Below, in pieces: positions 9,000-40,605 of a DNA stretch of 40,605 bases. A program made the translations under genes and the position numbers. Location: assembly GCA_009731375.1 (NCBI GenBank), contig BJOX01000206.1:316927-357531 (forward strand), written 5' to 3'. The DNA comes from Paulinella micropora (lineage: Eukaryota; Cercozoa; Imbricatea; Euglyphida). A model generated the notes under the pieces. The model was not told where the DNA came from. It did no database searches and worked only from the letters and a program-made list of their open reading frames with translations. How positions within the stretch are numbered: the first letter of the stretch is position 1; each line of letters starts with the position of its first letter.

Positions 9000-9422
9000 T
9001 CAGACACGCGGCTCAGTAACGTGGCATCATTGGAGCAAGCTGGTGGCGAGCTGAATGAGCAACGTGCTGCTGCTGTTCAAAAGATGTGTGGCCCCCGGAG
9101 CTGGCGGCGAGGCTGCACGAGCAAGCTGAAGCTGCTGCGAGCTGCGGCATGAGCAAGCTGGTGCCGGGCGAGCTGCAGTGAACCGGCCGGCACGTTTTCT
9201 CTTTGGAACAACCTGTCTTGTATCTTTCCTTCTCACACTTCATCTTCCCACTCAATCCTACGAGTGGCAAGTTTCTGTTAAAAAAGTGATTGCGTAAAAA
9301 AGTCACTGTCTGAAGTCTCAGATTGTTTCGCCCCTTCTCCGAAGAGGTGTGGTAGAGTGTGAGACTGTTCCGGAGCTTCATTAAACTACATTCGTTACTA
9401 TCTAGTGTACAAAGTAACTTGA

Positions 9423-9461
<39 letters not shown>

Positions 9462-10089
9462 CATGCCGCCCAGAAAATTTGTTGAAATTGCTCGGACTGA
9501 GTAGTGATCAATACTCAGTATGCTGAGAAAACAGCGGCGGCGCCAGAACCCCGGGTGCGCAACTAGTTCAAAGATCGCTACGGTACGAAACGGCTTAACC
9601 GACCCCGTAATCGCCCCCGGCGCGTCGTACTAATTTAAAGTTAATTTTTATGATCAGAAACTGGATCTAGGTATAAATAACTGCGGCTGGTGAGGAATAT
9701 TGCTTCAGCCACAGTAGATTGCTTAACGGACTACTTGATGAAATGAGTGATGGTGCGATTGATTGCTTGAACGATTGGATTCAAAAATCGTGATCATTGT
9801 AGACGCTGAGAGATTGAAAATCAATCCGACAGCTGCGTCGTTGATACATTTCCTTGCTATTCGAGTCTGAAATAAATCTCGAACGGAACCACACGATCTG
9901 ATACAAAATGCGAGCCTTCCTATATCTTGGGTTGGTTCAGGCCCGTGGGCTGGCGGGCGCCATGGCGCGAGCACTGGAGGGCAGAGGACGAGACCCGGAG
10001 CTAGCGTGCAAACGTGCCGAGGCGCCCACAGTATGATCGAGCTGTAACAACGAAATACGGAACGAGATAGATACTACACTAAAAAGTGA
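9000..10089. other. Non-coding stretch with poly-A and a dispersed repeat
   Basis: No convincing gene is seen. Positions 9025-9175 repeat GAGCAAGCTG-like words. 9217-9295 resembles 37978-38060. 9428-9459 is a run of about 30 A that could be a retroposon tail. 9470-9720 is unassigned. A short minus-strand segment ending at 9907 could be an alternative last exon of the large gene (acceptor near 9990), but the support is weak. Confidence 0.5.
9217..9295. repeat. Dispersed repeat copy with CCACTC/GAGTGG stem
   Basis: Similar to 37978-38060 over about 75 bp. Both keep the core CTTCCCACTCA, then 6-8 nt, then TACGAGTGGC, in which CCACTC (9248-9253) can pair with GAGTGG (9262-9267). The family is unknown. 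Confidence 0.55.
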
Positions 10090-33019
<22,930 letters not shown>

Positions 33020-33269
33020 TACGTTGGTCGGAACCGCTTGGACGACACTTAATGCGTTGGCTCAGAACGAATTCTGAACAATTTCCAGGTTTCGATGCTG
33101 TCATTTCACCTTTTGACCGAGTCACTTGTCTTCTCCACTCCGTCTGCTTTGGTCCTCTCCCATCTGGCGATGTCCTGCCTCCCTCCTCCGTATCATAACT
33201 TTGTTCTTTCGGTGGGGTTACTCACCGCAAATTTCGGTTAACGTACAGCAAAACAAATACAGATTTTCT

Positions 33270-33672
33270 GAGACATTTCTTTTTCTTTTTCTTTTTCTTT
33301 TTATTTTTAAAATAAAATACAAAAAAAGAGGAAAAGAAAAAAAGAAAAGAAAAAAGAAAAAGAAAAAAGAAAAAAAAGAAAAAGAAAAAGAAAATGAAAA
33401 GGAAAGATAAGGAAAAGGAAAAGGAAAAAGAAGGAAAAAGAAGGAAAAAGAAGAAGAAGAAGAAGAAGAAGAAGAAGAAGAAGAAGAAGAAGAAGAGGAG
33501 GAGGAGGAGGAGGAGAAAATTTAGGAGAAGAAGAAGAAGAAGAAGAAGAAGAAGAAGAAGAAGAAGAAGAAGAAGAAGAAGAAGAAGAAGAAGAAGAAGA
33601 AGAAGAAGAAGAAGAAGAAGAAGAAGAAGAAGAAGAAGAAGAAGAAGAAGAAGAAGAAGAAGAAGAAGAAGA
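33270..33672. repeat. Purine-rich array with long (GAA)n
   Basis: AAAAG-type repeats pass into (GAA)n from about 33450, with a GGAGGAGG block and GAAAATTTAG interruption near 33495-33525. It lies just 5' of the large gene. Confidence 0.95.
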
Positions 33673-33700
33673 AAAACAGATACTCCTAAAGAAAGAAAAT
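33671..33700. repeat. Shared edge sequence, copy 1
   Basis: GAAAAACAGATACTCCTA, then AAGAAAGAAA, marks the right end of one (GAA)n tract and recurs at 33968 with one change. Confidence 0.8.
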
Positions 33701-33967
33701 TTAAGCCCCAGGTTCGATTCTCGAACCTTGTCGGAAATTTTCCCAATTGAAAAATTAGGGTTGCAACTTTCCGGCAAAACAGTGGATCAGGATTACCAAG
33801 TTAAATAAAAAATTCCTTGTGTTTTTGCGATTTGTGTAATACGTTCTGCTCTCCACTCTTATGTTGAAGCTGTAATTCGGGTTTAAACATAAATTTAACG
33901 CGGTTATGATAGCAAACTCTGCATCATTATCGGGTTGTTTTTATCGTTTTTCCCGTTAGCTGAATAA

Positions 33968-33997
33968 GAAAAACAGATACTCCTAGAGAAAGAAAGA
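33968..33997. repeat. Shared edge sequence, copy 2
   Basis: GAAAAACAGATACTCCTA, then GAGAAAGAAA, opens the next purine tract. Confidence 0.8.
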
Positions 33998-34011
33998 AAG
34001 AAAGAAAGAAG

Positions 34012-34043
<32 letters not shown>

Positions 34044-34052
34044 GAAGAAGAA

Positions 34053-34086
<34 letters not shown>

Positions 34087-34189
34087 GAGAAGGAGAAGAA
34101 AGAAGAAAGGAGAAGAAGAAAGAAGAAGAAGAAGAAGAAAGAAGAAGAAGAAGAAGGAGGAGGAGGAGGAGAAGAAAGAAGAAAGAAGA

Positions 34190-34220
<31 letters not shown>

Positions 34221-34992
34221 GGAAGAAGAGGAAGAGGAAGAGGAAGAAGAAGAAGAAGGAGGAGGAGACGGAGGAGACGGAGGAGACGGAGGAGGAGGAG
34301 GAGGAGGAGACGGGAGGAGGAGGAGACGGAGGGGGAGACGGAGGAGACGGAGGAGGAGACGGAAGAGGAGACGGAAGAGGAGACGGAAGAGGAGACGGAG
34401 GAGACAGAGGAGGAGACGGAGACGGAGACGAAGACGAAGACGAAGACGAAGAAGAAGAAAAAGAAGAAGAAAAAGAAGAAGACCGACGAAGAAGAGACGA
34501 CGAAGAAGAGACGGCGAACAAGAGACGGCGAACAAGAGACGGCGAACAAGAGACGGCGAACAAGAGACGGCGAACAAGAGACGGCGAACAAGAGACGGCG
34601 AACAAGAAGCGACGAACAAGAAGCGACGAAGAAGGCGAAGAAGGCGAAGAAGCGAAGAAGACGGAGAAGACGGAGAAGGAGGAGACTGAGGAGACTGAGG
34701 AGGAGGAGAAGAAGAAGAAGAAGAAGAAGAAGAAGAAGAAGAAGAAGAAGAAGAAGAAGAAAAAGAAGAAGAAAGAGGAGGAGGAGGAGGAGAAGAAGAA
34801 GAAGAACGAGAAGAACGAGAAGAAGGAGAAAGAGAAGAAGGAGAAGAAAGAGAAGAAAGAGAAGAAAGAGAGAAAGAAAGAGAGAAAGAAAGAAAAAGAG
34901 AAAGAAAGAGAGAAAGAAAGAGAAAGAAAGAGAAAGAAATAAGAAGAAAGAAGAAGAAAGAAGAAGAAAGAAGAAGAAGAAAGAAGAAGGAG
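33985..34992. repeat. About 1 kb nearly pure-purine tract
   Basis: (GAA)n, (GGA)n, (GGAGAC)n and (AAAG)n blocks succeed each other. Only a few C or T interrupt from about 33985 to 34250 and from 34680 to 34990. It includes the 14-bp minisatellite at 34507-34610. Long ORFs on either strand are low-complexity artefacts. Confidence 0.95.
34507..34610. repeat. 14-bp minisatellite, 7 copies
   Basis: The unit AGAGACGGCGAACA is repeated seven times in perfect register, followed by two variant AAGCGACGAA copies. Confidence 0.9.
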
Positions 34993-35132
34993 GTGCGATT
35001 TGTGATGTTTTTCAAACTCCCGTGAGTGACGATGGACAAAAAGCGATCTACTTTGTCAACTCGACAAGTATTTCGATTTTGGTCACTTGATACAGTAGTT
35101 CAATCTAAAACAAATCCAAGCCAAGCCAAGCC

Positions 35133-35250
35133 AAGAAGAAGAAGAAGAAGAAGAAGAAGAAGAAGAAGAAGAAGAAGAAGAAAAAGAAAGAAAAAAAAGA
35201 AAAAAGAAGAAAGAGAAAAAGAAAATAGAAAAAGAAAATAGAAAAAGTCA
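35133..35250. repeat. (GAA)n and AAAAGAAAATAG repeats
   Basis: Starts after three CCAAG repeats (CAAGCCAAGCCAAGCC) and ends at AAAAAGTCATACC. Confidence 0.9.
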
Positions 35251-35576
35251 TACCTTCATCTAAGGTGGAAACCTACTTATTCAGTCGAGCGTATTAAAAG
35301 AGAGTATTAATCGGATATTTGGTGGCTCGGTATTAATATTATTAATATTAATGTTCATGTTTGGATATGTTGCGCGATATGTAACTTAAATTGTTACATT
35401 GGTTAATATTTTGGGAGGGGTTGTTTATGTATGGCGGCCCCCCTATTTTCTTTTACCACTTGTGATTAAGGGAAAAGGAAAGAGGGGGGAAGTTGGGGTG
35501 ATGCATGGTTGACCATATACGTCGACTCGCTCCTGGAGGTATCTTCAGGGATCAGGGAGGGTGAGTGTACTGGCTT

Positions 35577-35578
<2 letters not shown>
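35251..35578. other. Unassigned AT-rich spacer
   Basis: No gene seen. Contains the AT palindrome-like GTATTAATATTATTAATATTAATG (35330-35353), which resembles nothing specific. Confidence 0.6.
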
Positions 35579-35651
<73 letters not shown>

Positions 35652-35850
35652 NNNNNNNNNNNNNNNNNNNNNNNNNNNNNNNNNNNNNNNNNNNNNNNNN
35701 NNNNNNNNNNNNNNNNNNNNNNNNNNNNNNNNNNNNNNNNNNNNNNNNNNNNNNNNNNNNNNNNNNNNNNNNNNNNNNNNNNNNNNNNNNNNNNNNNNNN
35801 NNNNNNNNNNNNNNNNNNNNNNNNNNNNNNNNNNNNNNNNNNNNNNNNNT

Positions 35851-35908
<58 letters not shown>
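35579..35908 (-). repeat. Poly-T with 198-N gap: poly-A tail of a minus-strand retroposon
   Basis: About 73 T, N at 35652-35849, then about 58 T, followed on the right by (GTT)n. Read on the minus strand this is (CAA)n then A(n), the expected 3' end of the non-LTR element at 35934-36230. Confidence 0.7.
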
Positions 35909-35909
<1 letters not shown>

Positions 35910-35933
35910 TTGTTGTTGTTGTTGTTGAGCAGA

Positions 35934-36230
35934 TTATAGTTCTTGTTGTTGTTGTTGGAGTAAGTGATATTTCAACCGCTTTTTAAAGCAGTTGAGTGAT
36001 GTTGTTTTTCTGAGGTTTTCTGGAATCGTTTTCCATTCATGGGTGAAGAGTTGAGTGAGGTATGGGCTGTTGTTGTCGATAAATTGGTGATGTTTTGTGA
36101 GTGTCTTGTGTTGTATGTGTGGATAGTGTTGGTAGGGGTGAAGTTGCTGTGGTGAAGCGGTCTGTTGAGTTGTTTGGTGGGGTTGGGGTGAATGAATGGA
36201 TGGATTTCGATACATACTCGGAAAGTGCAT
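35934..36230 (-). pseudogene. Non-LTR (LINE) retrotransposon ORF2 C-terminus, 5' truncated
   Basis: The last about 35 residues read LTQLFTHEWKTIPENLRK, then TSLNCFKKRLKYHLL. This matches the typical C-terminal end of LINE-type reverse transcriptases (W-N-x-LP-x-x-LR-x(n)-F-K-x-x-LK-x-x-L). It is followed directly by (CAA)n and poly-A on the same strand. The upstream part is His/Gln/Pro-rich and less typical. The RT domain itself is absent, so this is a short 5'-truncated copy, as target-primed insertion commonly produces. Confidence 0.7.
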
Positions 36231-36350
36231 AGGTGGGTGAGGTCGAGGATTTCGAGCTGGTTAAGAAGCGGTTTAGTGTGTGCCCTGTAATGTGTTTTTG
36301 CTATTATTCTGATTATTTGTGGATTTTTATGAGTGGTTGTATGTGCTTCT

Positions 36351-36381
<31 letters not shown>

Positions 36382-36411
36382 TCTTTCTCTGTCTCTCTCT
36401 CTCTCTCTCGG

Positions 36412-36485
<74 letters not shown>

Positions 36486-36487
36486 CC

Positions 36488-36526
<39 letters not shown>

Positions 36527-37320
36527 NNNNNNNNNNNNNNNNNNNNNNNNNNNNNNNNNNNNNNNNNNNNNNNNNNNNNNNNNNNNNNNNNNNNNNNNNN
36601 NNNNNNNNNNNNNNNNNNNNNNNNNNNNNNNNNNNNNNNNNNNNNNNNNNNNNNNNNNNNNNNNNNNNNNNNNNNNNNNNNNNNNNNNNNNNNNNNNNNN
36701 NNNNNNNNNNNNNNNNNNNNNNNNNNNNNNNNNNNNNNNNNNNNNNNNNNNNNNNNNNNNNNNNNNNNNNNNNNNNNNNNNNNNNNNNNNNNNNNNNNNN
36801 NNNNNNNNNNNNNNNNNNNNNNNNNNNNNNNNNNNNNNNNNNNNNNNNNNNNNNNNNNNNNNNNNNNNNNNNNNNNNNNNNNNNNNNNNNNNNNNNNNNN
36901 NNNNNNNNNNNNNNNNNNNNNNNNNNNNNNNNNNNNNNNNNNNNNNNNNNNNNNNNNNNNNNNNNNNNNNNNNNNNNNNNNNNNNNNNNNNNNNNNNNNN
37001 NNNNNNNNNNNNNNNNNNNNNNNNNNNNNNNNNNNNNNNNNNNNNNNNNNNNNNNNNNNNNNNNNNNNNNNNNNNNNNNNNNNNNNNNNNNNNNNNNNNN
37101 NNNNNNNNNNNNNNNNNNNNNNNNNNNNNNNNNNNNNNNNNNNNNNNNNNNNNNNNNNNNNNNNNNNNNNNNNNNNNNNNNNNNNNNNNNNNNNNNNNNN
37201 NNNNNNNNNNNNNNNNNNNCTCCCTCCCTCCCTCTCTCTCTCTCTCTCTCTCTACCTCTCTCCCTTTCTCCCTCCCTCCCTCTCTCTCTCTCCCTCCCTC
37301 TCTCTCTCTCTCTCTCTCTC
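36351..37320. repeat. (CT)n array with 693-N gap
   Basis: CT repeats with occasional CC and TTT on both sides of N 36527-37219. Content of the gap is unknown. Confidence 0.95.
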
Positions 37321-37340
37321 AACTGTCTCATCCAGCACTG

Positions 37341-37931
37341 CTACCTTGGAAGTAGTATTATTGCGTTGCTGTTTGGCGAAGTTGCGATATTGTGGCATGC
37401 AGTTGTTGTGACCAGGCATGCGATGGGCTGACCCCTGTCCCCGCCCGGGCTGCCGTGGGAAGCTAGGTGCATATCCCGCGAAAGAGCCTGCCTCGGGTCT
37501 GCTTTTGCACTGCTGGTGGAGTGGGATCGGGTCGTGGTCGATGTCGCTGTTCGCATTGTTGTCATCATAGTTGTTGTCGAAGTTGCCATCGATGTTGTCT
37601 CCGCTGATACCTGTATTGTGGCCATCGCCGTCATCGTTGTCGTTGTCGTTGTCGTTGTCGTCATCGGTTTCGTCGTCGTCGTCGTCGTCGTCGTTGTTGT
37701 TGTTGTTGTTGTTGTTGTTATTTTTGTTGTTGTTGTTGTTGTTGTTGTTTTTGTTGTTGTTGTTGTTGTTTGTGAACTTTCCGTGTTATTAGGAGAGCTT
37801 TTGCCTGACTTCAGCGTCACTTGGCTCGAGTGTACTGAACTTGAATGCGATTTTTTGTACCGCCCAGACTTGCACAGTGAGTGATGACTGACGCTCAACG
37901 TCAACACAGCGCGTGCTTTTTCTGCGCGCAA
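37341..37931 (-). other. Thr-rich open frame over a (GTT/GTC)n array
   Basis: A 196-codon minus-strand frame whose centre is almost all Thr, produced by the array at 37620-37770 (GTTGTCGTTGTC and TTGTTG units). The ends look ordinary but no domain is seen. It could be a mucin-like exon, but a repeat artefact is more likely. Confidence 0.25.
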
Positions 37932-37977
37932 TGTTAATTTTACTTGTATATGATATCGGCTACACCAGTTGGTCTGC

Positions 37978-38060
37978 TCGTATCCACTTCCTTTCTAAAT
38001 CTTACGCTTCCCACTCATTTCTACGAGTGGCCAGTATTCTATTATTAAAGTTGATCGCAA
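37978..38060. repeat. Dispersed repeat copy with CCACTC/GAGTGG stem
   Basis: Counterpart of 9217-9295. CCACTC at 38011-38016 and GAGTGG at 38025-38030 form the conserved stem. It runs straight into the (AT)n array. Confidence 0.55.
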
Positions 38061-38115
38061 ATATATATATATATATATGTATATGTATATATATATATGT
38101 ATATATATATATATG

Positions 38116-38149
<34 letters not shown>

Positions 38150-38215
38150 CGTGTATGTATGTATGTATATATGTATGTATGCATGTATGTATGTATGTAT
38201 TTACATGTATATATA
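38058..38215. repeat. (AT)n, (GT)n and (GTAT)n microsatellites
   Basis: ATATATGT arrays, a TGTGTGTG block and GTATGTAT repeats follow one another. Confidence 0.95.
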
Positions 38216-38229
38216 TTTCAAGTTCGTTT

Positions 38230-39680
38230 AATCGAGGTCTTCTCACTTAGATGTTAGAAAAAAAACGAAATAGTAGCCCGGCCCCATGTCACGTCCTACT
38301 CCAACACGTAAAACTTAAAGTTCAACCGTCGCCAAAACCGAAGGCTGCTCACCAAAACCATACATCACACCTTACCAACACCTTTGCAAATAACAATACT
38401 GAACGTCCCAGTCTAAAACTCAACAGACGTCTATCTACACAAAAATTTCCTCCTTCACTTTTCCAAGGCCCAACAATGACCAACGAAGTCCTTTAACTGT
38501 CCAACCACTGCACCCAAAACCGTAGAAAATGACGCACACGATGTCACTAAACTGCTGCACTGCTCAAATTGTCAGAGCACACATCACAGAGCACGCCAGG
38601 AACAAAAACAGGAAACAGCACCACCTGCTCCATCGCAAACTTTTTGAAAAATGTCCGGAACCACAGGTAAATTTGTCTTCCTTTTTGCCAACATGGCAAA
38701 CGAACAAGTCCTTTGTGCATTCCATGCACTCCCCCATAGTCCACAAATATATTGCATTGTTCTCAGGTGTCGTCCTTGATGAGGGGCTGCCACACTTATT
38801 GCTAGTGTAGCCAACATGCCGCACATGACGACAAGGATCACTCAAACGTTTCTTCCTTGTCGCCCACATTTGTGATGAGTAACCTGCTGGTTCTTTTGTT
38901 GTGCAGGACTTCTGAGGACTGAGCACACTTTTTGGCGACTGCGCCCACTTTTGGCTGGGTCATTCCTGTCACTCTCTCACCACCACTTTGCATGTCACCT
39001 GCTTTAGCGAGATGCAGAACAACATTTCAAAATTCTTCTGTCGACGCCACTGGGTTCTCAACACAATCAACTAAAGAGTCTGACAAATGCTCGAACAGAG
39101 CAACTCAAGTCTGATCACAGTGTCTCAAAACGAAAATGTTCCCAGCCTGGCAGCTGGACTTTTGCCGCCATCACGATGGTTGAAGAACATCCACACGATT
39201 CACTGCACAGACTTTTACCTCCCCACAATTTACTGCGGATCACAGCTTGACTGAAGATAGCTCCAGCTCCGAGCACACACAGTCGAAGCATCACCAAGGC
39301 TTCATAATCCGTTGTAACATTAAGAGGTTGCCAGGGGAGTGGTTCACATTCTGTAGACACTTTGTCTTTATTTAGACAGAATGAAACTGAACACAACACG
39401 GGATCAATCAAATTTAACTATCTACACGCCTAAACTTGAATAAAGGAAATATTAATACAAATGAGTAAATAGGTAAAGCAATGATCAGTCCTGTAAAGGA
39501 ACTGACTGCCACCAGTACCAGAAATATTAATAATTATGTAAAAACATGTAAATGCAGATATGACTACATACTATATTAATAAATTGTCCATTGTGATCTG
39601 GCTTGCAGGAACTGGTATTACTCGAAATCACTCAACACTTCAAGTTCACTACTGTGTGGAATCTCTGGTAACAGTTGGGG
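38230..39680. other. Unassigned sequence; possible decayed minus-strand coding
   Basis: No clear gene. On the minus strand 38564-38926 codes a Cys/His-rich stretch (DPCRHVRHVGYTSNKCG, then ECMECTKDLFVCHVG). 38930-39110 shows LFEHLSDSLVDC-like pieces with stops, and 39115-39411 is open. Together they look like a frameshifted old gene or transposase, but no family could be assigned. 38280-38530 is CA-rich with no features. Confidence 0.3.
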
Positions 39681-39687
39681 GTGGATA

Positions 39688-39766
39688 TAAGTATTGGCGA
39701 ATGGCCCAACTTGAAGATAATTAAAATCTTACGTAGTGTAAGTGTTGGCGAATGTCCTAACTTGAA
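39688..39766. repeat. Direct repeat pair, 28 bp
   Basis: TAAGT(A/G)TTGGCGAATG(G/T)CC(C/T)AACTTGAA at 39688-39715 and 39739-39766; 25 of 28 bases agree. The pair sits upstream of a TATA-like site. Confidence 0.85.
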
Positions 39767-39928
39767 ATTTTGTTTAATTCATTGATGAATAAGAATACGG
39801 CGACGACAGTCACTCAGATTCGTATTTGCATTCTATCCCGAGGTCGGTCCGCGGTGGTATAAGTTCGACTTCTCGCGCGCAAAAGGTTGAGCGCGCTCGG
39901 GGGGAGAAGAGATTATGCCGGCCCACCC

Positions 39929-39942
39929 GGTATATAATAGCA
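39929..39942 (+). promoter_or_regulatory. TATA-box-like site in an LTR-like segment
   Basis: GGTATATAATAGCA lies about 165 bp right of the repeat pair, after a GC-rich palindromic patch (CGCGCGC...GCGCGCTC). The arrangement resembles an LTR U3 with enhancer repeats, but no matching second LTR or PBS is visible before the gap at 40084. Confidence 0.4.
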
Positions 39943-40302
39943 ATACTCATCGTTCCGGTCTGTCGGTTATTATTGGTCTGAAGTCTACGGAGTCACTGCT
40001 TTAGCTATTCCACAGTCTTCATATCGTTAGTGCAGTTATCTGTTATTAAATATCGTACTACCGTAACAAAACCGCCCCCCCCCNNNNNNNNNNNNNNNNN
40101 NNNNNNNNNNNNNNNNNNNNNNNNNNNNNNNNNNNNNNNNNNNNNNNNNNNNNNNNNNNNNNNNNNNNNNNNNNNNNNNNNNNNNNNNNNNNNNNNNNNN
40201 NNNNNNNNNNNNNNNNNNNNNCCCCCCCCCACCTCTTCTCTCACCTACACAAACTGCACTTCCTGCTCAATTGGAATTTCCAGCTCATCTAGATCACTTT
40301 GA

Positions 40303-40536
40303 TTACTTCTTGGCTATCTGCTGGGATTTGTGCTGTGCTGTGAGATAAAACAGAGTTGTGCCAGAAGTGTTTATGCCGGTTATCTCCTGCAATTGAACAC
40401 ACTGTCGACTGTGGAAAGGTGGATCGGGTGGCCCTCCCCCCGGGAACACAGCCCCGCAATTGTACGTACCCGAAGCGAATTTGCCGGCACCAAAATGAAT
40501 GGCTGAGACTGCTCCAAGGATGTAAAAGTTGTGCAT
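40303..40536 (-). other. Possible exons of another minus-strand gene
   Basis: On the minus strand, HNFYILGAVSAIHFGAGKFASG ends at a GTACGT donor (near 40470). EITGINTSGTTLFYLTAQ starts after a TTGCAG acceptor (near 40389) and stops near 40303. Both look mildly coding. No family is recognised. Confidence 0.25.
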
Positions 40537-40569
40537 ATGAGAATGAGAGGAAAAGCGACCTTGGGAAGA

Positions 40570-40570
<1 letters not shown>

Positions 40571-40600
<30 letters not shown>
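40571..40600. repeat. Poly-G run at contig end
   Basis: About 30 G close to the right edge. Confidence 0.9.
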
Positions 40601-40601
<1 letters not shown>

Positions 40602-40605
40602 AGGG

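Noticed and set aside
33700-33730. A tRNA gene from the GGTTCGATTC motif
   Set aside because: The T-arm-like piece lacks acceptor, D and anticodon stems and is simply a perfect short hairpin.
33222-35039. Long Leu/Ser/Phe-rich or Arg/Lys-rich ORFs
   Set aside because: They are translations of (GAA)n and related purine tracts in several frames on both strands, with no composition beyond the repeat.
36233-37431. Long ORFs across 36233-37431
   Set aside because: They consist of (CT)n translation and a run of N; the length is artificial.

Overview
This is a window of an intron-rich eukaryotic genome, most likely from a protist or alga. The species cannot be read from the sequence. GT-AG introns are common. 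The DNA is loaded with microsatellites and homopolymers, and it holds remnants of three retrotransposon classes. The assembly has N gaps at 8651-8660, 14020-14029, 23282-23291, 28991-29133, 35652-35849, 36527-37219 and 40084-40221, most of them next to homopolymers or simple repeats.

Left part (1-6447, minus strand): a Ty3/gypsy-type LTR retrotransposon that runs off the left edge. Reading right to left it has a 296-bp 5' LTR (6152-6447, ends TGTAATG/CATTACA), a probable primer binding site, a leader of about 780 nt, a 911-residue Gag-like ORF with a CCCH finger and an RGG tract, then protease-like and reverse-transcriptase frames that need frame changes. The LTR sits inside an older ORF fragment. 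To its right (about 7150-8580, plus strand) lies a frameshifted Ty1/copia pol remnant, flanked by 83-85-bp direct repeats.

Centre (about 10090-33019, minus strand): one very large gene of about 57 exons, coding for about 3,000 residues. I traced the exons by hand. Nearly all reading-frame phases close across the proposed GT-AG junctions. The predicted product is a surface protein. It has an N-terminal hydrophobic segment and a conserved N-terminal module that resembles bacterial surface proteins. These are followed by an F5/8 type C (discoidin) domain, Cys-rich and EGF-like stretches, a long array of HYR-type Ig-like modules, and a C-terminal transmembrane helix with a short tail. Its introns carry (GA)n, (CTAT)n, (CATA)n and (GAA)n arrays, homopolymers and a local tandem duplication.

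Right part (33020-40605): mainly non-coding. Very long purine-only (GAA)-rich tracts fill 33270-35250. A 5'-truncated non-LTR retrotransposon tail lies at 35909-36230 (minus strand), followed by a gapped (CT)n array, a (GTT/GTC)n array, an (AT)n array, unassigned sequence, and an LTR-like or promoter-like segment near 39690-39940. No tRNA, rRNA or CRISPR was seen.

The item most worth follow-up is the giant mosaic adhesion-type gene. Next are the unusual CCCH-finger Gag and the inserted segment in the copia RNase H.
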